Counted from the first letter of the stretch, positions 1-9,356 are shown. The stretch is DNA of 64,000 bases from Stenotrophomonas tumulicola (GCF_014117215.1 NZ_JACGXS010000005.1:241726-305725); one strand, 5' to 3'. Notes: generated from the letters alone by a model not told the origin. Made by a program: numbers and translations.

Positions 1-116
1 CGTCCGCCGCGCTGGCGTACGAACAGCCAGCTGGCGAAGGCAGCCAGCAGCGAGCCGGCGTGCAGCGGACCGGTGGGCGAGGGCGCGAAGCGGCCGCAAT
101 GAATGGGGGAAGTCAT
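1..116 (-). CDS. gluQ: Glutamyl-Q tRNA(Asp) synthetase, N-terminal part (runs off window)
   Basis: Only the first 38 codons are inside the window; the gene reads leftward from an ATG complementary to 114-116 and leaves at base 1. The peptide begins [31 protein letters not shown] carries the class I aminoacyl-tRNA synthetase HIGH-type signature in the form seen in GluQ/YadB, which glutamylates queuosine at position 34 of tRNA-Asp and lacks the anticodon-binding half of GluRS. GltX itself is possible, but the 'GPLHAG' wording and very short leader fit GluQ better. The start lies about 93 bp from the divergent htpX start, so both promoters must share this gap. Confidence 0.75.
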   Translation of the reverse strand, partial: MTSPIHCGRFAPSPTGPLHAGSLLAAFASWLFVRQRGG

Positions 117-143
117 GCTGGCTGAATCGTCGGTCAGGTTGGC

Positions 144-157
144 GCTTGAATTCAAGC
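144..157. promoter_or_regulatory. 14-bp perfect palindrome between gluQ and htpX
   Basis: GCTTGAATTCAAGC is a perfect dyad midway between the two divergent starts. It contains CTTGAA, which resembles a sigma-32 -35 element, but I find no convincing CCCCAT-type -10 at the right distance. It could be an operator or part of the htpX promoter; the function is unassigned. Confidence 0.3.
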
Positions 158-209
158 TGAAGTCACCGCAGATTGAGCATCGACACCCATACCAGAGCTT
201 ACTTTCCCC

Positions 210-1085
210 ATGTTCAGTCGCATTGCCCTGTTCCTTCTGACCAACCTTGCGGTGCTGGTGCTGGCGGGTATCGTAATGTCGGTGCTGGGGGTCAACCCCA
301 ACCAGATGAGTGGCCTGCTGGTCATGGCGGCAATCTTTGGTTTCGGTGGCTCGCTGGTTTCGCTGCTGCTGTCCAAATGGATGGCCAAGCGTTCCACCGG
401 TGCAGTGGTCATCACCGAGCCGCGCAACGATACCGAACGCTGGCTGCTGCGCACGGTCCAGCGCCAGGCCCAGGCCGCTGGCATCGGCATGCCGGAAGTG
501 GCGGTCTACGACGGCCCGGAGATCAATGCGTTCGCCACCGGTGCGAACCGCAACAACGCCCTGGTGGCGGTGTCCACCGGCCTGCTGCACAACATGAGCG
601 AGGATGAAGCCGAGGCGGTGCTGGGCCACGAGATCGCCCACGTGGCCAACGGCGACATGATCACCATGGCCCTGCTGCAGGGCGTGCTGAATACCTTCGT
701 GATCGTGTTGGCGCGCGTGGTCGGCGGAGTGATCGACAGCGCGATGTCGGGTAACCGCGAAGGCGGTGGCCGTGGCTTTGCGTACTACATCATCGTGTTC
801 GTGCTGGAGATGGTGTTCGGTATTTTCGCCACGATGATCGCGATGTGGTTCTCGCGCCACCGCGAGTTCCGTGCCGACAGCGGCGGTGCGCAGCTGGCTG
901 GCCGGCAGAAGATGATCGCCGCGCTGGAGCGCCTGAAGCTCAACCACGGCCAGAGCACCTTGCCGACCCAGGTGGCGGCATTCGGCATTGCCGGTGGCAT
1001 CGGCCAGGGCATGCGCAAGCTGATGCTGAGCCATCCGCCGCTGGACGAGCGTATCGCCGCACTGCGTGCTTCGACGGTGGTGTAA
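210..1085 (+). CDS. htpX: Membrane-bound zinc protease HtpX
   Basis: 291-residue M48B-family inner-membrane metalloprotease that helps FtsH clear misfolded membrane proteins. Two N-terminal hydrophobic segments (about 5-26 and 34-54) precede the zinc motif HEIAH at 140-144, with the third ligand probably the Glu of SRHREFRAD near 219; two further hydrophobic segments lie between (about 155-175 and 190-212). Length matches the family (about 290). The ATG at 210 gives [10 protein letters not shown], the usual HtpX beginning; an alternative frame across the same bases has no matching protein. It is a single gene facing away from gluQ, and in many bacteria it belongs to the heat-shock/envelope-stress regulon, which is not demonstrable here. 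Confidence 0.95.
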   Translation: MFSRIALFLLTNLAVLVLAGIVMSVLGVNPNQMSGLLVMAAIFGFGGSLVSLLLSKWMAKRSTGAVVITEPRNDTERWLLRTVQRQAQAAGIGMPEVAVYDGPEINAFATGANRNNALVAVSTGLLHNMSEDEAEAVLGHEIAHVANGDMITMALLQGVLNTFVIVLARVVGGVIDSAMSGNREGGGRGFAYYIIVFVLEMVFGIFATMIAMWFSRHREFRADSGGAQLAGRQKMIAALERLKLNHGQSTLPTQVAAFGIAGGIGQGMRKLMLSHPPLDERIAALRASTVV

Positions 1086-1198
1086 GGCAGGTTGATCGAA
1101 CGGGTCAAAAAGCCCCTGGCCATCTCCGTTCCACTACCCGTCGCTCTGTCCATGGCTCCCATGGACCTGTCGAAGTTTCTGCTCTTGCCATGAAGCGA

Positions 1199-1220
1199 AA
1201 CGGCGCCCGCAGGCGCCGTT
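1199..1220. terminator. Hairpin between convergent htpX and suhB
   Basis: AACGGCGCC, a 4-nt loop and GGCGCCGTT form a 9-bp GC-rich stem. On the minus strand it is followed by a T-rich stretch (TTTCGCTT), so it most likely ends suhB transcription; on the plus strand there is no T-run. Confidence 0.6.
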
Positions 1221-1246
1221 CGATCAACCCTGTCCCGCGACGGGAA

Positions 1247-2074
1247 TCAGAACTTCGCGTCGAACTCGGCGGCATAGCCGGTGTTGACCAGCACCTTCTG
1301 CAGCGACTCGGCCACCTTGATGTTGCCGGCCACCACCTGGTGGTTCTCCGGGCCGCGGCTGTCCATGCGGCCCAGCGCCGCGCCCTTGTAATCGCACACC
1401 TTGCCGCCGGCTTCGCGCACCAGCAGGATGCCGGCCGCGATGTCCCAGGATTTCACGCCCGCTTCGAAGTAGGCATCGGCACGGCCACAGGCCACGTAGG
1501 CCAGGTCCAGCGCAGCCGAACCGGTGCGACGCACGTCCTCGGCCTGCACCAGCAGTGTATCGACCGTCTTCAGCTGTGCGCTGGCACGGGCACGCTCGCG
1601 CGGTGCGAAACCGGTGTGGATCATCGTGCCTTCCAGGTCCTTGCGGTCCGCCACGCGGATGCGGCGGTCATTGAACACCGCGCCGGCGCCGCGGCTGGCG
1701 GTGAACAGTTCATTGCGCAGCGGATCGAAAATGACCGCGTCGGTCGGCTCGCCGTTCTCCACCAGTGCGATGGACACGCAGTAGTGCGGGAAACCCCGCA
1801 GGTAGTTGCTGGTGCCGTCCAGCGGGTCGATCACCCACATGTGGCGGTTCGCGCCCTGCACGCCGCCTTCCTCGCCGATCACCCCATACTCCGGGTAGGC
1901 GCGCTTGAGTTCCTTGACGATGACCTTTTCCGCGTCCGCATCCACCTCGCTGGCGTAATCCATGCGCCCCTTCTGCACCACGTTGAGCGCCTCGAGCTTG
2001 TTGATGTTGCGCAACAATACGTTGCCGGCGAGGCGGGCGGCCTTGACCATGACGGTGACGGCGGGTTTCTGCAT
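1247..2074 (-). CDS. suhB: Inositol-1-monophosphatase family protein SuhB
   Basis: 275-residue Mg-dependent phosphatase of the IMPase superfamily. Metal-binding motifs are all present: GEE at about 67-69, [11 protein letters not shown] at 80-90, and SWDIAAG near 210. SuhB hydrolyses inositol monophosphate and, in E. coli, is also part of the rRNA transcription antitermination complex. The ATG at 2074 ([10 protein letters not shown]) is chosen over an upstream in-frame Met because it matches the family N-terminus. It is divergent from trmJ with 115 bp between starts, the neighbour pair also seen in other gammaproteobacteria, where suhB and trmJ are adjacent. Confidence 0.93.
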   Translation of the reverse strand: MQKPAVTVMVKAARLAGNVLLRNINKLEALNVVQKGRMDYASEVDADAEKVIVKELKRAYPEYGVIGEEGGVQGANRHMWVIDPLDGTSNYLRGFPHYCVSIALVENGEPTDAVIFDPLRNELFTASRGAGAVFNDRRIRVADRKDLEGTMIHTGFAPRERARASAQLKTVDTLLVQAEDVRRTGSAALDLAYVACGRADAYFEAGVKSWDIAAGILLVREAGGKVCDYKGAALGRMDSRGPENHQVVAGNIKVAESLQKVLVNTGYAAEFDAKF

Positions 2075-2189
2075 GGCGTGAGCTCCCGGGAGGGCAGAGG
2101 GGGGATTGGCGGGGGAAAAGAGCAGGCCCGGCGCAGTGGCCGGCTGCACAGTTTACCATTGCAGCCCGTCCAGCTCGACTATTTCGTTC

Positions 2190-2954
2190 ATGTCCGATCC
2201 ATCGCTAGCCGCTCGCATCCGTTTTGTCCTGGTCGGGACCCAGCACCCCGGCAACATGGGGGCCGCCGCCCGCGCGCTGAAGACCATGGGCCTGGCCCGC
2301 CTGGTGCTGGTGGCGCCGGAGAAACCACTGGACGAAGAGGCGTTCCGTCGTTCGGCCGGGGCCGAGGATGTCCTGGGCGATGCGCCGGTGGTGGCCACCC
2401 TGGCCGAAGCCGTGGCCGATTGCCGGCTGGTGCTGGGCTGTACGGCCCGCGCGCGTCGGGTACAGCTGGAAGAGCTGCTGCCCACGGCCGCCGCCGCCCG
2501 CGTGGCCGACAAGGCGGCCGAGGGGGCCGAGGTCGCGGTGGTGTTCGGGCGTGAGCGCACCGGCCTGACCAACGAGGAACTGCAGCTCTGCCATGCGGCC
2601 GTGCACATTCCCTCGGATCCCGCCTTCAGTTCGCTGAACCTGGCTGCCGCCGTGCAGGTACTGGCCTATGAAGTGCGCATGCGGCTGCTTGGAGACACTG
2701 CCGCACCGACGGTCGAACCGGGATTGCGCGAGCAGCCCGCCAGCCATGAACAGTTGGAGGGCTTCTTCGGCCAGTTGGGCGAGACGCTGGAGGAAATCGA
2801 GTTCCACAAGGGGCGCGCGCCGGAATCGGCGATGCGCAAGTTGCGCCGGCTGTTCCTGCGCAGCGAACCCAGCGAGCAGGAACTGCGCCTGCTGCGCGGC
2901 ATCCTGGCTGATGCGCAGCGCATGGCACGGATAGCGCACGACGATAAGAAGTAG
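2190..2954 (+). CDS. trmJ: tRNA (cytidine/uridine-2'-O)-methyltransferase TrmJ
   Basis: 254-residue SPOUT-class methyltransferase that 2'-O-methylates position 32 of several tRNAs using S-adenosylmethionine. The SPOUT core is seen in VLVGTQHPGNMGAAARA (13-29), FGRERTGL (119-126, SAM/substrate loop) and SSLNLAAAVQ (147-156, trefoil knot). The C-terminal 90 residues are the helical TrmJ-specific extension, which separates it from TrmL. The start is ATG 2190 (MSDPSLAARI); an upstream in-frame Met at 2106 would add 28 residues overlapping the suhB promoter and is less likely. Confidence 0.92.
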   Translation: MSDPSLAARIRFVLVGTQHPGNMGAAARALKTMGLARLVLVAPEKPLDEEAFRRSAGAEDVLGDAPVVATLAEAVADCRLVLGCTARARRVQLEELLPTAAAARVADKAAEGAEVAVVFGRERTGLTNEELQLCHAAVHIPSDPAFSSLNLAAAVQVLAYEVRMRLLGDTAAPTVEPGLREQPASHEQLEGFFGQLGETLEEIEFHKGRAPESAMRKLRRLFLRSEPSEQELRLLRGILADAQRMARIAHDDKK

Positions 2955-3012
2955 CCTGACGCAGTTCTCATTTTTTCGAGTAGTCTTCCCTTCACATCAC
3001 AGGGGGCACGCC

Positions 3013-3957
3013 GTGGACGGTTGGCTGGGACGCATGCAGTGGGGGCTGCTGGGCCTGGCGTGCCTGCTGCTGGCGGGTGCGGCAGGCGCGGCGTCGGCGC
3101 CTGCCGGTACCGACGGCAACCATGTGCTGGTGCTGGGGCGGATCAGCGATGATCCCCGCGCCCATCATGGCCAATTGCAGCCATTGCTGGATTACGTGGT
3201 AGCGCAGATGCATGACGTCGGGATACGCGAGGGGCGCGTGCTGATGGCACGCGATGCGCAGCAGATGGCCAGCTATCTCCGGCGCGGACGCGTTGACTGG
3301 GTCACGGAGACCGCTGGCACTGCGGTTGCGCTGGGCCAGCGCGCTGATGCACGCCCGCTGCTGCTGACCGAGCGCAGCGGTGTCAGTGATTACCACAGCA
3401 TCTTCTTCGTGCGCCGCGACAGCCCGGTGCAACGGCTCCAGGACCTGCGCGGACGTACCCTGGCGCTGCAGAACGTGGCGTCCACCAGCGCCTACCTGGT
3501 CCCGGCAATTACCCTGCTGGAGCAGGGGCTGGCACCGCAGATACTGCAATCCGCCGACGACATGCCGCCTGCCGGTGCGGTGGGCTACATCTTCGCGCGC
3601 AGCGAGCTGAACATCGCCACCTACGTGCACAAGGGCGTAGTCGATGCCGGCGTGGTCAGCAGCGTGGACTGGGATGACGAGCGCCGGGTGCCACTTTCGT
3701 TCAAGCGCGACCTGCGGGTCATCCTGCGTACCGAACCATTTCCGCGCGCAGTGGAACTGGTGCGTTCGGACCTGGATCCGCGCGTGCGCGACCGGTTGCA
3801 GCAGGTGTTGCTTGATGCCGCCCGGGACCCGCGCGCGCATGATGCGCTGGAACGGTTTTTTGGTACATCCGGCTTCCACCGCGTCGATGCGCGGATGCAG
3901 CGGCGACTGGATGGTTTGAAACGGAGCCTGGTGCGCGTGCGGATGGAAGTGGAATGA
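3013..3957 (+). CDS. PhnD-like periplasmic binding protein coupled to a c-di-GMP enzyme
   Basis: 314-residue exported protein starting with GTG (3013) after an AGGGGG ribosome site. Residues 1-30 form a signal peptide (hydrophobic WGLLGLACLLLAGAAGAASA). The rest fits the phosphate/phosphite/phosphonate binding-protein family (PhnD, PF12974): a VLGRISDDPR start, 'RGRVDWVTET' and 'RGRTLALQN...STSAYLVP' segments, and a 'GVVDAGVV' region. No transporter genes are nearby. Instead the stop overlaps the start of a HAMP-GGDEF-EAL gene (ATGA), so the likely role is as a periplasmic ligand sensor for that protein, as with NspS/MbaA in Vibrio. The ligand cannot be read from the sequence. Confidence 0.8.
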   Translation: MDGWLGRMQWGLLGLACLLLAGAAGAASAPAGTDGNHVLVLGRISDDPRAHHGQLQPLLDYVVAQMHDVGIREGRVLMARDAQQMASYLRRGRVDWVTETAGTAVALGQRADARPLLLTERSGVSDYHSIFFVRRDSPVQRLQDLRGRTLALQNVASTSAYLVPAITLLEQGLAPQILQSADDMPPAGAVGYIFARSELNIATYVHKGVVDAGVVSSVDWDDERRVPLSFKRDLRVILRTEPFPRAVELVRSDLDPRVRDRLQQVLLDAARDPRAHDALERFFGTSGFHRVDARMQRRLDGLKRSLVRVRMEVE

Positions 3958-6089
3958 GGAGGCTGGGATCGGGCATGCAGGCGCGTTTCGTCCTGGCAAT
4001 GGGCGGGGCGATCCTGGTGGTGGTGGCCATCCTGGGCGTGCTGTTGGGACGGCAGGCGGCAACGCAGCGCGAAGTCACCCGCCTCAGTGGCACGGTGATC
4101 CACGAACTGTTCGATCGCAGCACGCGCAGCCGTGGTGAAGCCATTGCGCGTGAGCTGGCGGACGCGCTGGTCAATCCGCTGTATTACAACGACCTGGAGC
4201 AGGTCGGCGCGCTGGTGCGGAACAGCGCGCGGCAGGACGCGGTGGGGTATGTACTGGTGTTCGATACCGAGGGCCGCCTGCTGCATGACGGCTCGGTGGA
4301 GGTGCCTGGGTATGGCCGGCCGATGACCGACCCGTTGGCGGCGGGCGCGGTGTCGGCCACGGGCGCGCGCGTCCAGGAGTCGCATGATGTGCTGGAAAAC
4401 AGCCTGCCGATCATGCTCGGCAAGCAACGGCTGGGCGGGGTGCGGGTCGGCATGGCACTGGAGCAGGTGCAGGCCCTGGAAGCCCAGGCCAGCCAGGGCC
4501 TGGCGCAGCGACTGGAACAGGTCGGTACCCGCCACCTGGGCTGGTTGCTGCTGATGCTCGGCCTGTTGGCGGCCATTGGCGTGGTCGTCATCGTCTACGT
4601 GCAACGCATGTTGGTGACCCCCATCCGCGGCCTGGCGATGGCGGCGCGGCAGATCGAGGCCGGCGACTACCAGGTCCCGCTGCGCGAGAACGATCGTGAC
4701 GACGAGGTGGGTGAGCTGGTGCGGGCCTTTGCACGGATGCGTGATGCGATCGCCCGCCACGACCGCGACGTGCGGCACATGGCATACACCGACGCGCTGA
4801 CCGGCCTCACCAACCGGCTCGCCTTCCGTGAAGCACTGGATCATCGGTTGATGGCGGCACGTGCGTCCGGCCATCGCCTCGCCTTGCTGTTCGTCGACAT
4901 CGATGATTTCAAACGGGTCAACGACACGCTGGGCCATGAGGCCGGTGACGAAGCCCTGCTCCAGTTCGTCCAGCGCATAAGCGACGCCGTCGCGCAGGCC
5001 GGTGGCGACGAGGCGTTGCTGGCGCGTTTCGGCGGCGATGAGTTCGTGATCCTGCTGGGCGAGGGCGATGCGGCAGTGCAGGCACGCGCGTTGGCCGATG
5101 TGCTGGTGCGCGAACTGGGCAAGCCGCTGATGGTGCAGGGCAGGGAGCTGTACATGGGCGCCTCGATTGGCGTGACGCTGTTCCCGGACGACGCTGCCGA
5201 CGCGACGACGCTGTTGAAGAACGGTGACATCGCGATGTACCAGGCCAAGATGGCGGGCAAGAACTGTTACCGCTACTACAGCCGTGCCATGGACCACGCC
5301 GTGGAGCGTCGCGTGCACATGGAGCAGGAACTGCGGGGCGCCTGGGAACGTGGCGAGCTGCGGTTGGCCTACCAGCCGATCTTCCGCACCCGCGACCGGC
5401 GCCTGGTCGGTGCCGAAGCGCTGTTGCGCTGGCAGCATCCCGCCTTGGGGACGATTCCGCCGTCAGTCTTCATCGACGTCGCCGAGCAGAGTGGGCTGAT
5501 CGAAGTGATCGGTCCGAAGGTATTGCGCGCAGCCTGCATGGAGGCGGCACAGTGGCCGCGCAGCGTGGACGGTGAAGGCTTGTTTGTATCGGTGAATGTG
5601 TCGCCGCGCCAGCTGCGCGGGGGAGAGCTGCCTAGCCTGGTCGCACAATGCCTGCTCGAATCGGGCCTGCCTGCGGCGCGGCTGCATCTGGAGCTGACCG
5701 AAACGGCGGTGATCGGCGATGAGCTGCTGGCGGCACAGCTGCTGGACAAGCTGCATCGAACCGGGGTGAAGGTATGGCTGGATGATTTCGGCACTGGCTT
5801 TTCCGGCCTGAGCCACTTGCGGCAGGTGCCGGTGGACGGGGTGAAGATCGACAAGAGCTTTGTTGCCGACATGCAGCGCGACCCGGACGACCTGGCGCTG
5901 ACCACCGCGATCATCGCCATGGCCCACGCGCTGGGCATCACCGTGGTGGCCGAAGGCATCGAACAGCAGGCCCAGTTCGATCTGCTGTGCCAGCGCGGCT
6001 GCGACCTGGCCCAGGGCTACTGGCTGAGCCGCCCGGTCACCGCCACGACGATCGTGCAGATGATCGAAAAAGGGGACGGAGGGGATTAA
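3954..6089 (+). CDS. Membrane HAMP-GGDEF-EAL c-di-GMP turnover protein
   Basis: 711 residues: transmembrane helix 11-33, periplasmic domain about 34-193, second helix 196-218, HAMP about 219-270, GGDEF domain about 276-445 with an intact GGDEF at 360-364, and EAL domain about 455-700 with EAL at 488-490. The EAL catalytic motifs NVSPRQL, ELTET, DDFGTG, KIDKSF, AEGIE and QGYWLSRP are complete, so phosphodiesterase activity is expected; the GGDEF motif is also canonical, so a bifunctional or switchable enzyme is possible. The RxxD inhibitory site before GGDEF is not present (GDEA instead). Its start overlaps the PhnD-like gene by 4 nt, implying one signalling module. The C-terminal seven codons lie in a perfect inverted repeat. 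Confidence 0.92.
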   Translation: MRRLGSGMQARFVLAMGGAILVVVAILGVLLGRQAATQREVTRLSGTVIHELFDRSTRSRGEAIARELADALVNPLYYNDLEQVGALVRNSARQDAVGYVLVFDTEGRLLHDGSVEVPGYGRPMTDPLAAGAVSATGARVQESHDVLENSLPIMLGKQRLGGVRVGMALEQVQALEAQASQGLAQRLEQVGTRHLGWLLLMLGLLAAIGVVVIVYVQRMLVTPIRGLAMAARQIEAGDYQVPLRENDRDDEVGELVRAFARMRDAIARHDRDVRHMAYTDALTGLTNRLAFREALDHRLMAARASGHRLALLFVDIDDFKRVNDTLGHEAGDEALLQFVQRISDAVAQAGGDEALLARFGGDEFVILLGEGDAAVQARALADVLVRELGKPLMVQGRELYMGASIGVTLFPDDAADATTLLKNGDIAMYQAKMAGKNCYRYYSRAMDHAVERRVHMEQELRGAWERGELRLAYQPIFRTRDRRLVGAEALLRWQHPALGTIPPSVFIDVAEQSGLIEVIGPKVLRAACMEAAQWPRSVDGEGLFVSVNVSPRQLRGGELPSLVAQCLLESGLPAARLHLELTETAVIGDELLAAQLLDKLHRTGVKVWLDDFGTGFSGLSHLRQVPVDGVKIDKSFVADMQRDPDDLALTTAIIAMAHALGITVVAEGIEQQAQFDLLCQRGCDLAQGYWLSRPVTATTIVQMIEKGDGGD

Positions 6090-6144
6090 GGCGCAATTGG
6101 CCGCCTTAGGCCCATTGCGCCTTAATCCCCTCCGTCCCCTTTTT
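6067..6144. terminator. 31-bp perfect inverted repeat, bidirectional terminator
   Basis: Two perfectly complementary 31-nt arms (6067-6097 and 6114-6144) surround a 16-nt loop that itself can pair GGCC with GGCC. The arms start AAAAAGGGGACGGAGGGGAT and end with the reverse, giving T-runs on both strands. It lies between two convergent genes; the left arm contains the last codons and stop of the GGDEF-EAL gene, the right arm abuts the epmB stop. It can serve as a terminator in both directions; the length and perfection suggest a mobile-repeat origin. Confidence 0.8.
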
Positions 6145-7186
6145 ACACCGGGCGCTTGCTGGGGTCGCCGGGCAGTTCGCGGACCAGCTTCGGTACCAGG
6201 TAGCCGGACAGGCGGGCGGTCAGGCCAGCCACCAGCGCCTTGGCACGGGCATCGTCGACCTCGAAGTGGGCGACCCCTTCCACCCGGTCCAACTGGTGCA
6301 GGTAGTAGGGCAGCACGCCGGCAGCGAAGCTGCGCTCGCTGAGATCCTGCAGCGCCTGCACGCTGTCGTTCACCCCGCGCAGCAGCACCGCCTGGTTCAA
6401 CAGGTGTGCGCCCGTCGTACGCAGGCGGGCCATCGCGGTGTCGACATCGGCATCGAATTCGTTGGCATGGTTGGCATGCACCACGATTGCCAGCGGCCAA
6501 GGCAGGCCATCCAGCCAGGCCACCAGTTCATCGTCCACGCGTTCGGGCAGCACGATCGGCAGACGGCTGTGGATGCGCAGGCGGCGCAGGTGCGGGACCT
6601 GCCGCAGCGCATCGGTCAGTTCAGCCAGCTTGTGCGTGGCCAGCGACAGCGGATCGCCGCCGGACAGGATCACCTCATCGATGTCCGGGTCAGCGGCGAT
6701 CGCCTGTACCGCCTCCTGCCATCCACCCTTGGCCGCATTCTCCGCGCCGTAATCGAAATGGCGACGGAAGCAGTACCGGCAGTTGATCGCGCAGCTGCCG
6801 GTTGCCACCAGCAAGGCGCGACCGCGATATTTCTGGATCACCCCGGTGGCCTTCTTCGCTGCGCCATCGCCAACCGCATCGAAGCTGAAACCTTCGACCT
6901 GGCGCATCTCCTCGTCGATCGGCAATACCTGGCGCAGCAGCGGATCCAGCGGGTCACCGTGGCGCATGCGTGCGACGAAACCTTCCGGTACGCGCAGCGC
7001 AAACTGCTGCAGCGCCGCGTCGGAGACGCCCAGCGCGGCCGGCTCCAGCCCCAGCCGTGCCAACAGCTCGCCCGGGTCGCGGATCGCCTGCCGCCAGATC
7101 TGCTGCCAGCGGGAGGCTGCAGGGCGCATTGGAACGGGCCGGGAAAGGGCGGAGAGCTGCATGGACAGGGGGCCTGCGGTTATCAT
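6143..7186 (-). CDS. epmB: EF-P beta-lysylation protein EpmB (lysine 2,3-aminomutase family)
   Basis: 347-residue radical-SAM enzyme that converts L-alpha-lysine to (R)-beta-lysine, which EpmA then attaches to elongation factor P. The iron-sulfur motif is CAINCRYC (Cys 132, 136, 139 from the longest start). Other family marks are [31 protein letters not shown] and [14 protein letters not shown]. It is shorter than clostridial lysine aminomutases, as EpmB proteins are. Starts at 7186 or 7162 (MQLSALSR) are both possible; no clear ribosome site decides. It faces away from efp, its target gene, 96 bp or more away, which strongly supports the assignment. epmA is not in this window. Confidence 0.92.
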   Translation of the reverse strand: MITAGPLSMQLSALSRPVPMRPAASRWQQIWRQAIRDPGELLARLGLEPAALGVSDAALQQFALRVPEGFVARMRHGDPLDPLLRQVLPIDEEMRQVEGFSFDAVGDGAAKKATGVIQKYRGRALLVATGSCAINCRYCFRRHFDYGAENAAKGGWQEAVQAIAADPDIDEVILSGGDPLSLATHKLAELTDALRQVPHLRRLRIHSRLPIVLPERVDDELVAWLDGLPWPLAIVVHANHANEFDADVDTAMARLRTTGAHLLNQAVLLRGVNDSVQALQDLSERSFAAGVLPYYLHQLDRVEGVAHFEVDDARAKALVAGLTARLSGYLVPKLVRELPGDPSKRPV

Positions 7187-7282
7187 GGGGGCATAAATCA
7201 GCGCCCACCGGCCTCCGGTGGGCTTTCCATTCTATCCGGCCCGCCGCACCCGCGGCGGATTTGCCAATCCAGGAGCGTGAGC

Positions 7283-7849
7283 ATGGCCACTGCGGGCATG
7301 AACGATGTCAAGAACGGGATGAAGATCCTGGTCAACAATGAACCGGCGGTCATCTCGGAAACCGAGTTCATCAAGCCGGGCAAGGGCCAGGCTTTCACCC
7401 GCGTCAGGTACCGCTTCATCAAGTCCGGCCGCACGGTCGAAATGACCATGAAGGCGACCGATGACGTGGAAGTGGCCGACGTGGTCGACACCAACATGGA
7501 TTACATGTACAGCGATGGCGAGTACTGGCACTTCATGGACCCGGAATCCTTCGAGCAGGTGCAGGCCGACAAGGCCGGCATGGGCGGCGCCGAGAAGTGG
7601 CTGAAGGGCGAGGAATCCTGCATCGTCACCCTGTGGAACGGCTCGCCGATCTTCGTGCAGCCGCCGAACTTCGTTGAACTGAAGATCACCGAAACCGACC
7701 CGGGCGTGCGTGGCGACACCTCCGGCGGTGGCGGCAAGCCGGCCACCCTGGAAACCGGTGCGGTGGTGCGCGTGCCGCTGTTCGTCAACCAGGATGAAAT
7801 CATCAAGGTCGATACGCGTTCGGGCGAGTACTCCGCGCGCGTCAAATAA
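7283..7849 (+). CDS. efp: Translation elongation factor P
   Basis: 188-residue EF-P, which binds between the P and E sites and relieves ribosomes stalled at polyproline. Three beta-barrel domains are recognisable by alignment of the whole length. The modified lysine sits in the loop PGKGQAF at residue 34, the standard site for beta-lysylation, matching the presence of epmB next door. The ATG at 7283 follows an AGGAGCG ribosome site; upstream in-frame sequence is part of the epmB antisense and is not coding. Polyproline-rich proteins in this window, such as the product at 50922-52679, are plausible clients. Confidence 0.97.
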   Translation: MATAGMNDVKNGMKILVNNEPAVISETEFIKPGKGQAFTRVRYRFIKSGRTVEMTMKATDDVEVADVVDTNMDYMYSDGEYWHFMDPESFEQVQADKAGMGGAEKWLKGEESCIVTLWNGSPIFVQPPNFVELKITETDPGVRGDTSGGGGKPATLETGAVVRVPLFVNQDEIIKVDTRSGEYSARVK

Positions 7850-7875
7850 GGTTCCGGCCGCGGGCCGACCTTGTT

Positions 7876-7956
7876 GTAGAGCCGAGCCATGCCCGGCTTT
7901 ACCTCCGGCCCCGGTGGCGCCGGAACGAAAAGCAGCCGAGCAGGGCTCGGCTCTAC
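7876..7956. repeat. SMAG-type palindrome pair (GTAG...CTAC)
   Basis: One unit starts GTAGAGCCGAGCCATGCCC and an oppositely oriented unit ends GGGCTCGGCTCTAC; each can fold alone and the two pair with one another. They fill the gap between efp and the deaminase gene and may act as a terminator or mRNA-stabilising element for efp. Confidence 0.75.
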
Positions 7957-8012
7957 ATGACCACGGTCCGTCCAGATGGATCGTGGTTTCAGCCCCCAGC
8001 CAGTGAGTCCGC

Positions 8013-9356
8013 ATGAGCCCTACCGCAAGCAGTCCCGAAACCTGTGACCTGTTGATCGAAGCCGGCTACGTCGTCCCGATCGAACCGCATGCGGTGGTGC
8101 TGGAAGACCATGCCGTGGCCGTGCGCAACGGGGAGATCGTCGCGGTCCTGCCGCGCAACGAAGCGCGTGCGCGCTTCAGTGCTGCGCAGGTGGTCAGCCG
8201 TCCGGACGCGGCGTTGATGCCCGGCCTGGTCAATGCGCATACGCACAACCCGATGACCCTGCTGCGGGGCGTCGCCGACGACCTGCCGCTGATGGTGTGG
8301 CTGCAGCAGCACATCTGGCCGGTGGAAGCGGCGGTGATCGGGCCGGAGTTCGTCGCCGATGGCACCACCCTGGCCATCGCCGAGATGCTGCGCGGGGGAA
8401 CCACCTGCGCCAACGAGAACTACTTTTTTTCCGACGTGCAGGCCGCCGTCTACAAAAAACACGGTTTCCGCGCGCTGGTCGGTGCGGTGATCATCGATTT
8501 CCCCACCGCCTGGGCCAGTAGCGATGACGAGTACTTCGCCAAGGCGGGCGAGCTGCATGACCAGTGGCGCAACGATCCGCTGATCGGTACGTCGTTTGCC
8601 CCGCACGCGCCCTACACGGTCAACGATGCCAACTTCGAACGGGTGCGCATGCTGTCCGACCAGCTGGACATGCAGGTGCACCTGCACACGCACGAAACGG
8701 CCCAGGAAATCAGCGATTCGATCCGGCTGCATGGCCAGCGCCCGCTGGCGCGGCTGGACCGGTTGGGGCTGGTCAATGACCGCCTGATCGCGGTGCACAT
8801 GACCCAGTTGACCGAAGCGGAAATCCACCTGTGTGCCGAGCGTGGCGTCAGCGTGGTGCATTGTCCCGAATCCAACCTGAAGCTGGCTTCGGGCTTCTGC
8901 CCGGCCTGTGCCCTGCAGCGCGCGGGGGTGAACCTGGCGATCGGCACCGATGGCTGTGCCAGCAACAACGACCTGGACATGTTCAGCGAGAACCGCACCG
9001 CGGCCATCCTGGCCAAGGCCGTGGCCAACGACGCCACCGCGCTGGATGCCGCCACCACGCTGCGTGCAGCCACGCTCGGCGGCGCACGTGCGTTGGGCTT
9101 CGGCGAGCGGATTGGTTCGATCGAACCCGGCAAGCAGGCCGACCTGGCCTGCGTGGACCTGTCCGCGCTGGAAACCCAGCCGCTGCACAACGTGCTGTCG
9201 CAGCTGGTGTATGCCACCGGCCGCCAGCAGGTGACCGATGTCTGGATCGCCGGGCAACCGAAGCTGGTGCAGCGCGAGCTGGTCGACATGGACCTGCCGG
9301 GCATCGTCGCCAACGCGCGCCAGTGGCGCGAACGCATCCGCCACGTCCGTGCCTGA
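8013..9356 (+). CDS. mtaD: Amidohydrolase, 5'-methylthioadenosine/S-adenosylhomocysteine deaminase type
   Basis: 447-residue TRZ/ATZ-family metal-dependent deaminase. The first metal motif is NAHTHNP (His 76 and 78); later ligands appear in LHTHETAQE, VHCPESNLKLASGF and GTDGCASNNDLDM. These are the marks of the MtaD group, which deaminates methylthioadenosine and S-adenosylhomocysteine to inosine analogues. The same neighbours (this gene, then ubiG, then mupP) occur in Pseudomonas aeruginosa, where the deaminase acts on methylthioadenosine. Guanine or other nucleobase substrates cannot be ruled out from sequence. Start ATG 8013 follows a SMAG pair that separates it from efp. Confidence 0.85.
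   Translation: MSPTASSPETCDLLIEAGYVVPIEPHAVVLEDHAVAVRNGEIVAVLPRNEARARFSAAQVVSRPDAALMPGLVNAHTHNPMTLLRGVADDLPLMVWLQQHIWPVEAAVIGPEFVADGTTLAIAEMLRGGTTCANENYFFSDVQAAVYKKHGFRALVGAVIIDFPTAWASSDDEYFAKAGELHDQWRNDPLIGTSFAPHAPYTVNDANFERVRMLSDQLDMQVHLHTHETAQEISDSIRLHGQRPLARLDRLGLVNDRLIAVHMTQLTEAEIHLCAERGVSVVHCPESNLKLASGFCPACALQRAGVNLAIGTDGCASNNDLDMFSENRTAAILAKAVANDATALDAATTLRAATLGGARALGFGERIGSIEPGKQADLACVDLSALETQPLHNVLSQLVYATGRQQVTDVWIAGQPKLVQRELVDMDLPGIVANARQWRERIRHVRA

Noticed and set aside
845..2554. 569-codon plus-strand frame over htpX, suhB and trmJ
   Set aside because: Overlaps three well-supported genes in other frames and has no family match.
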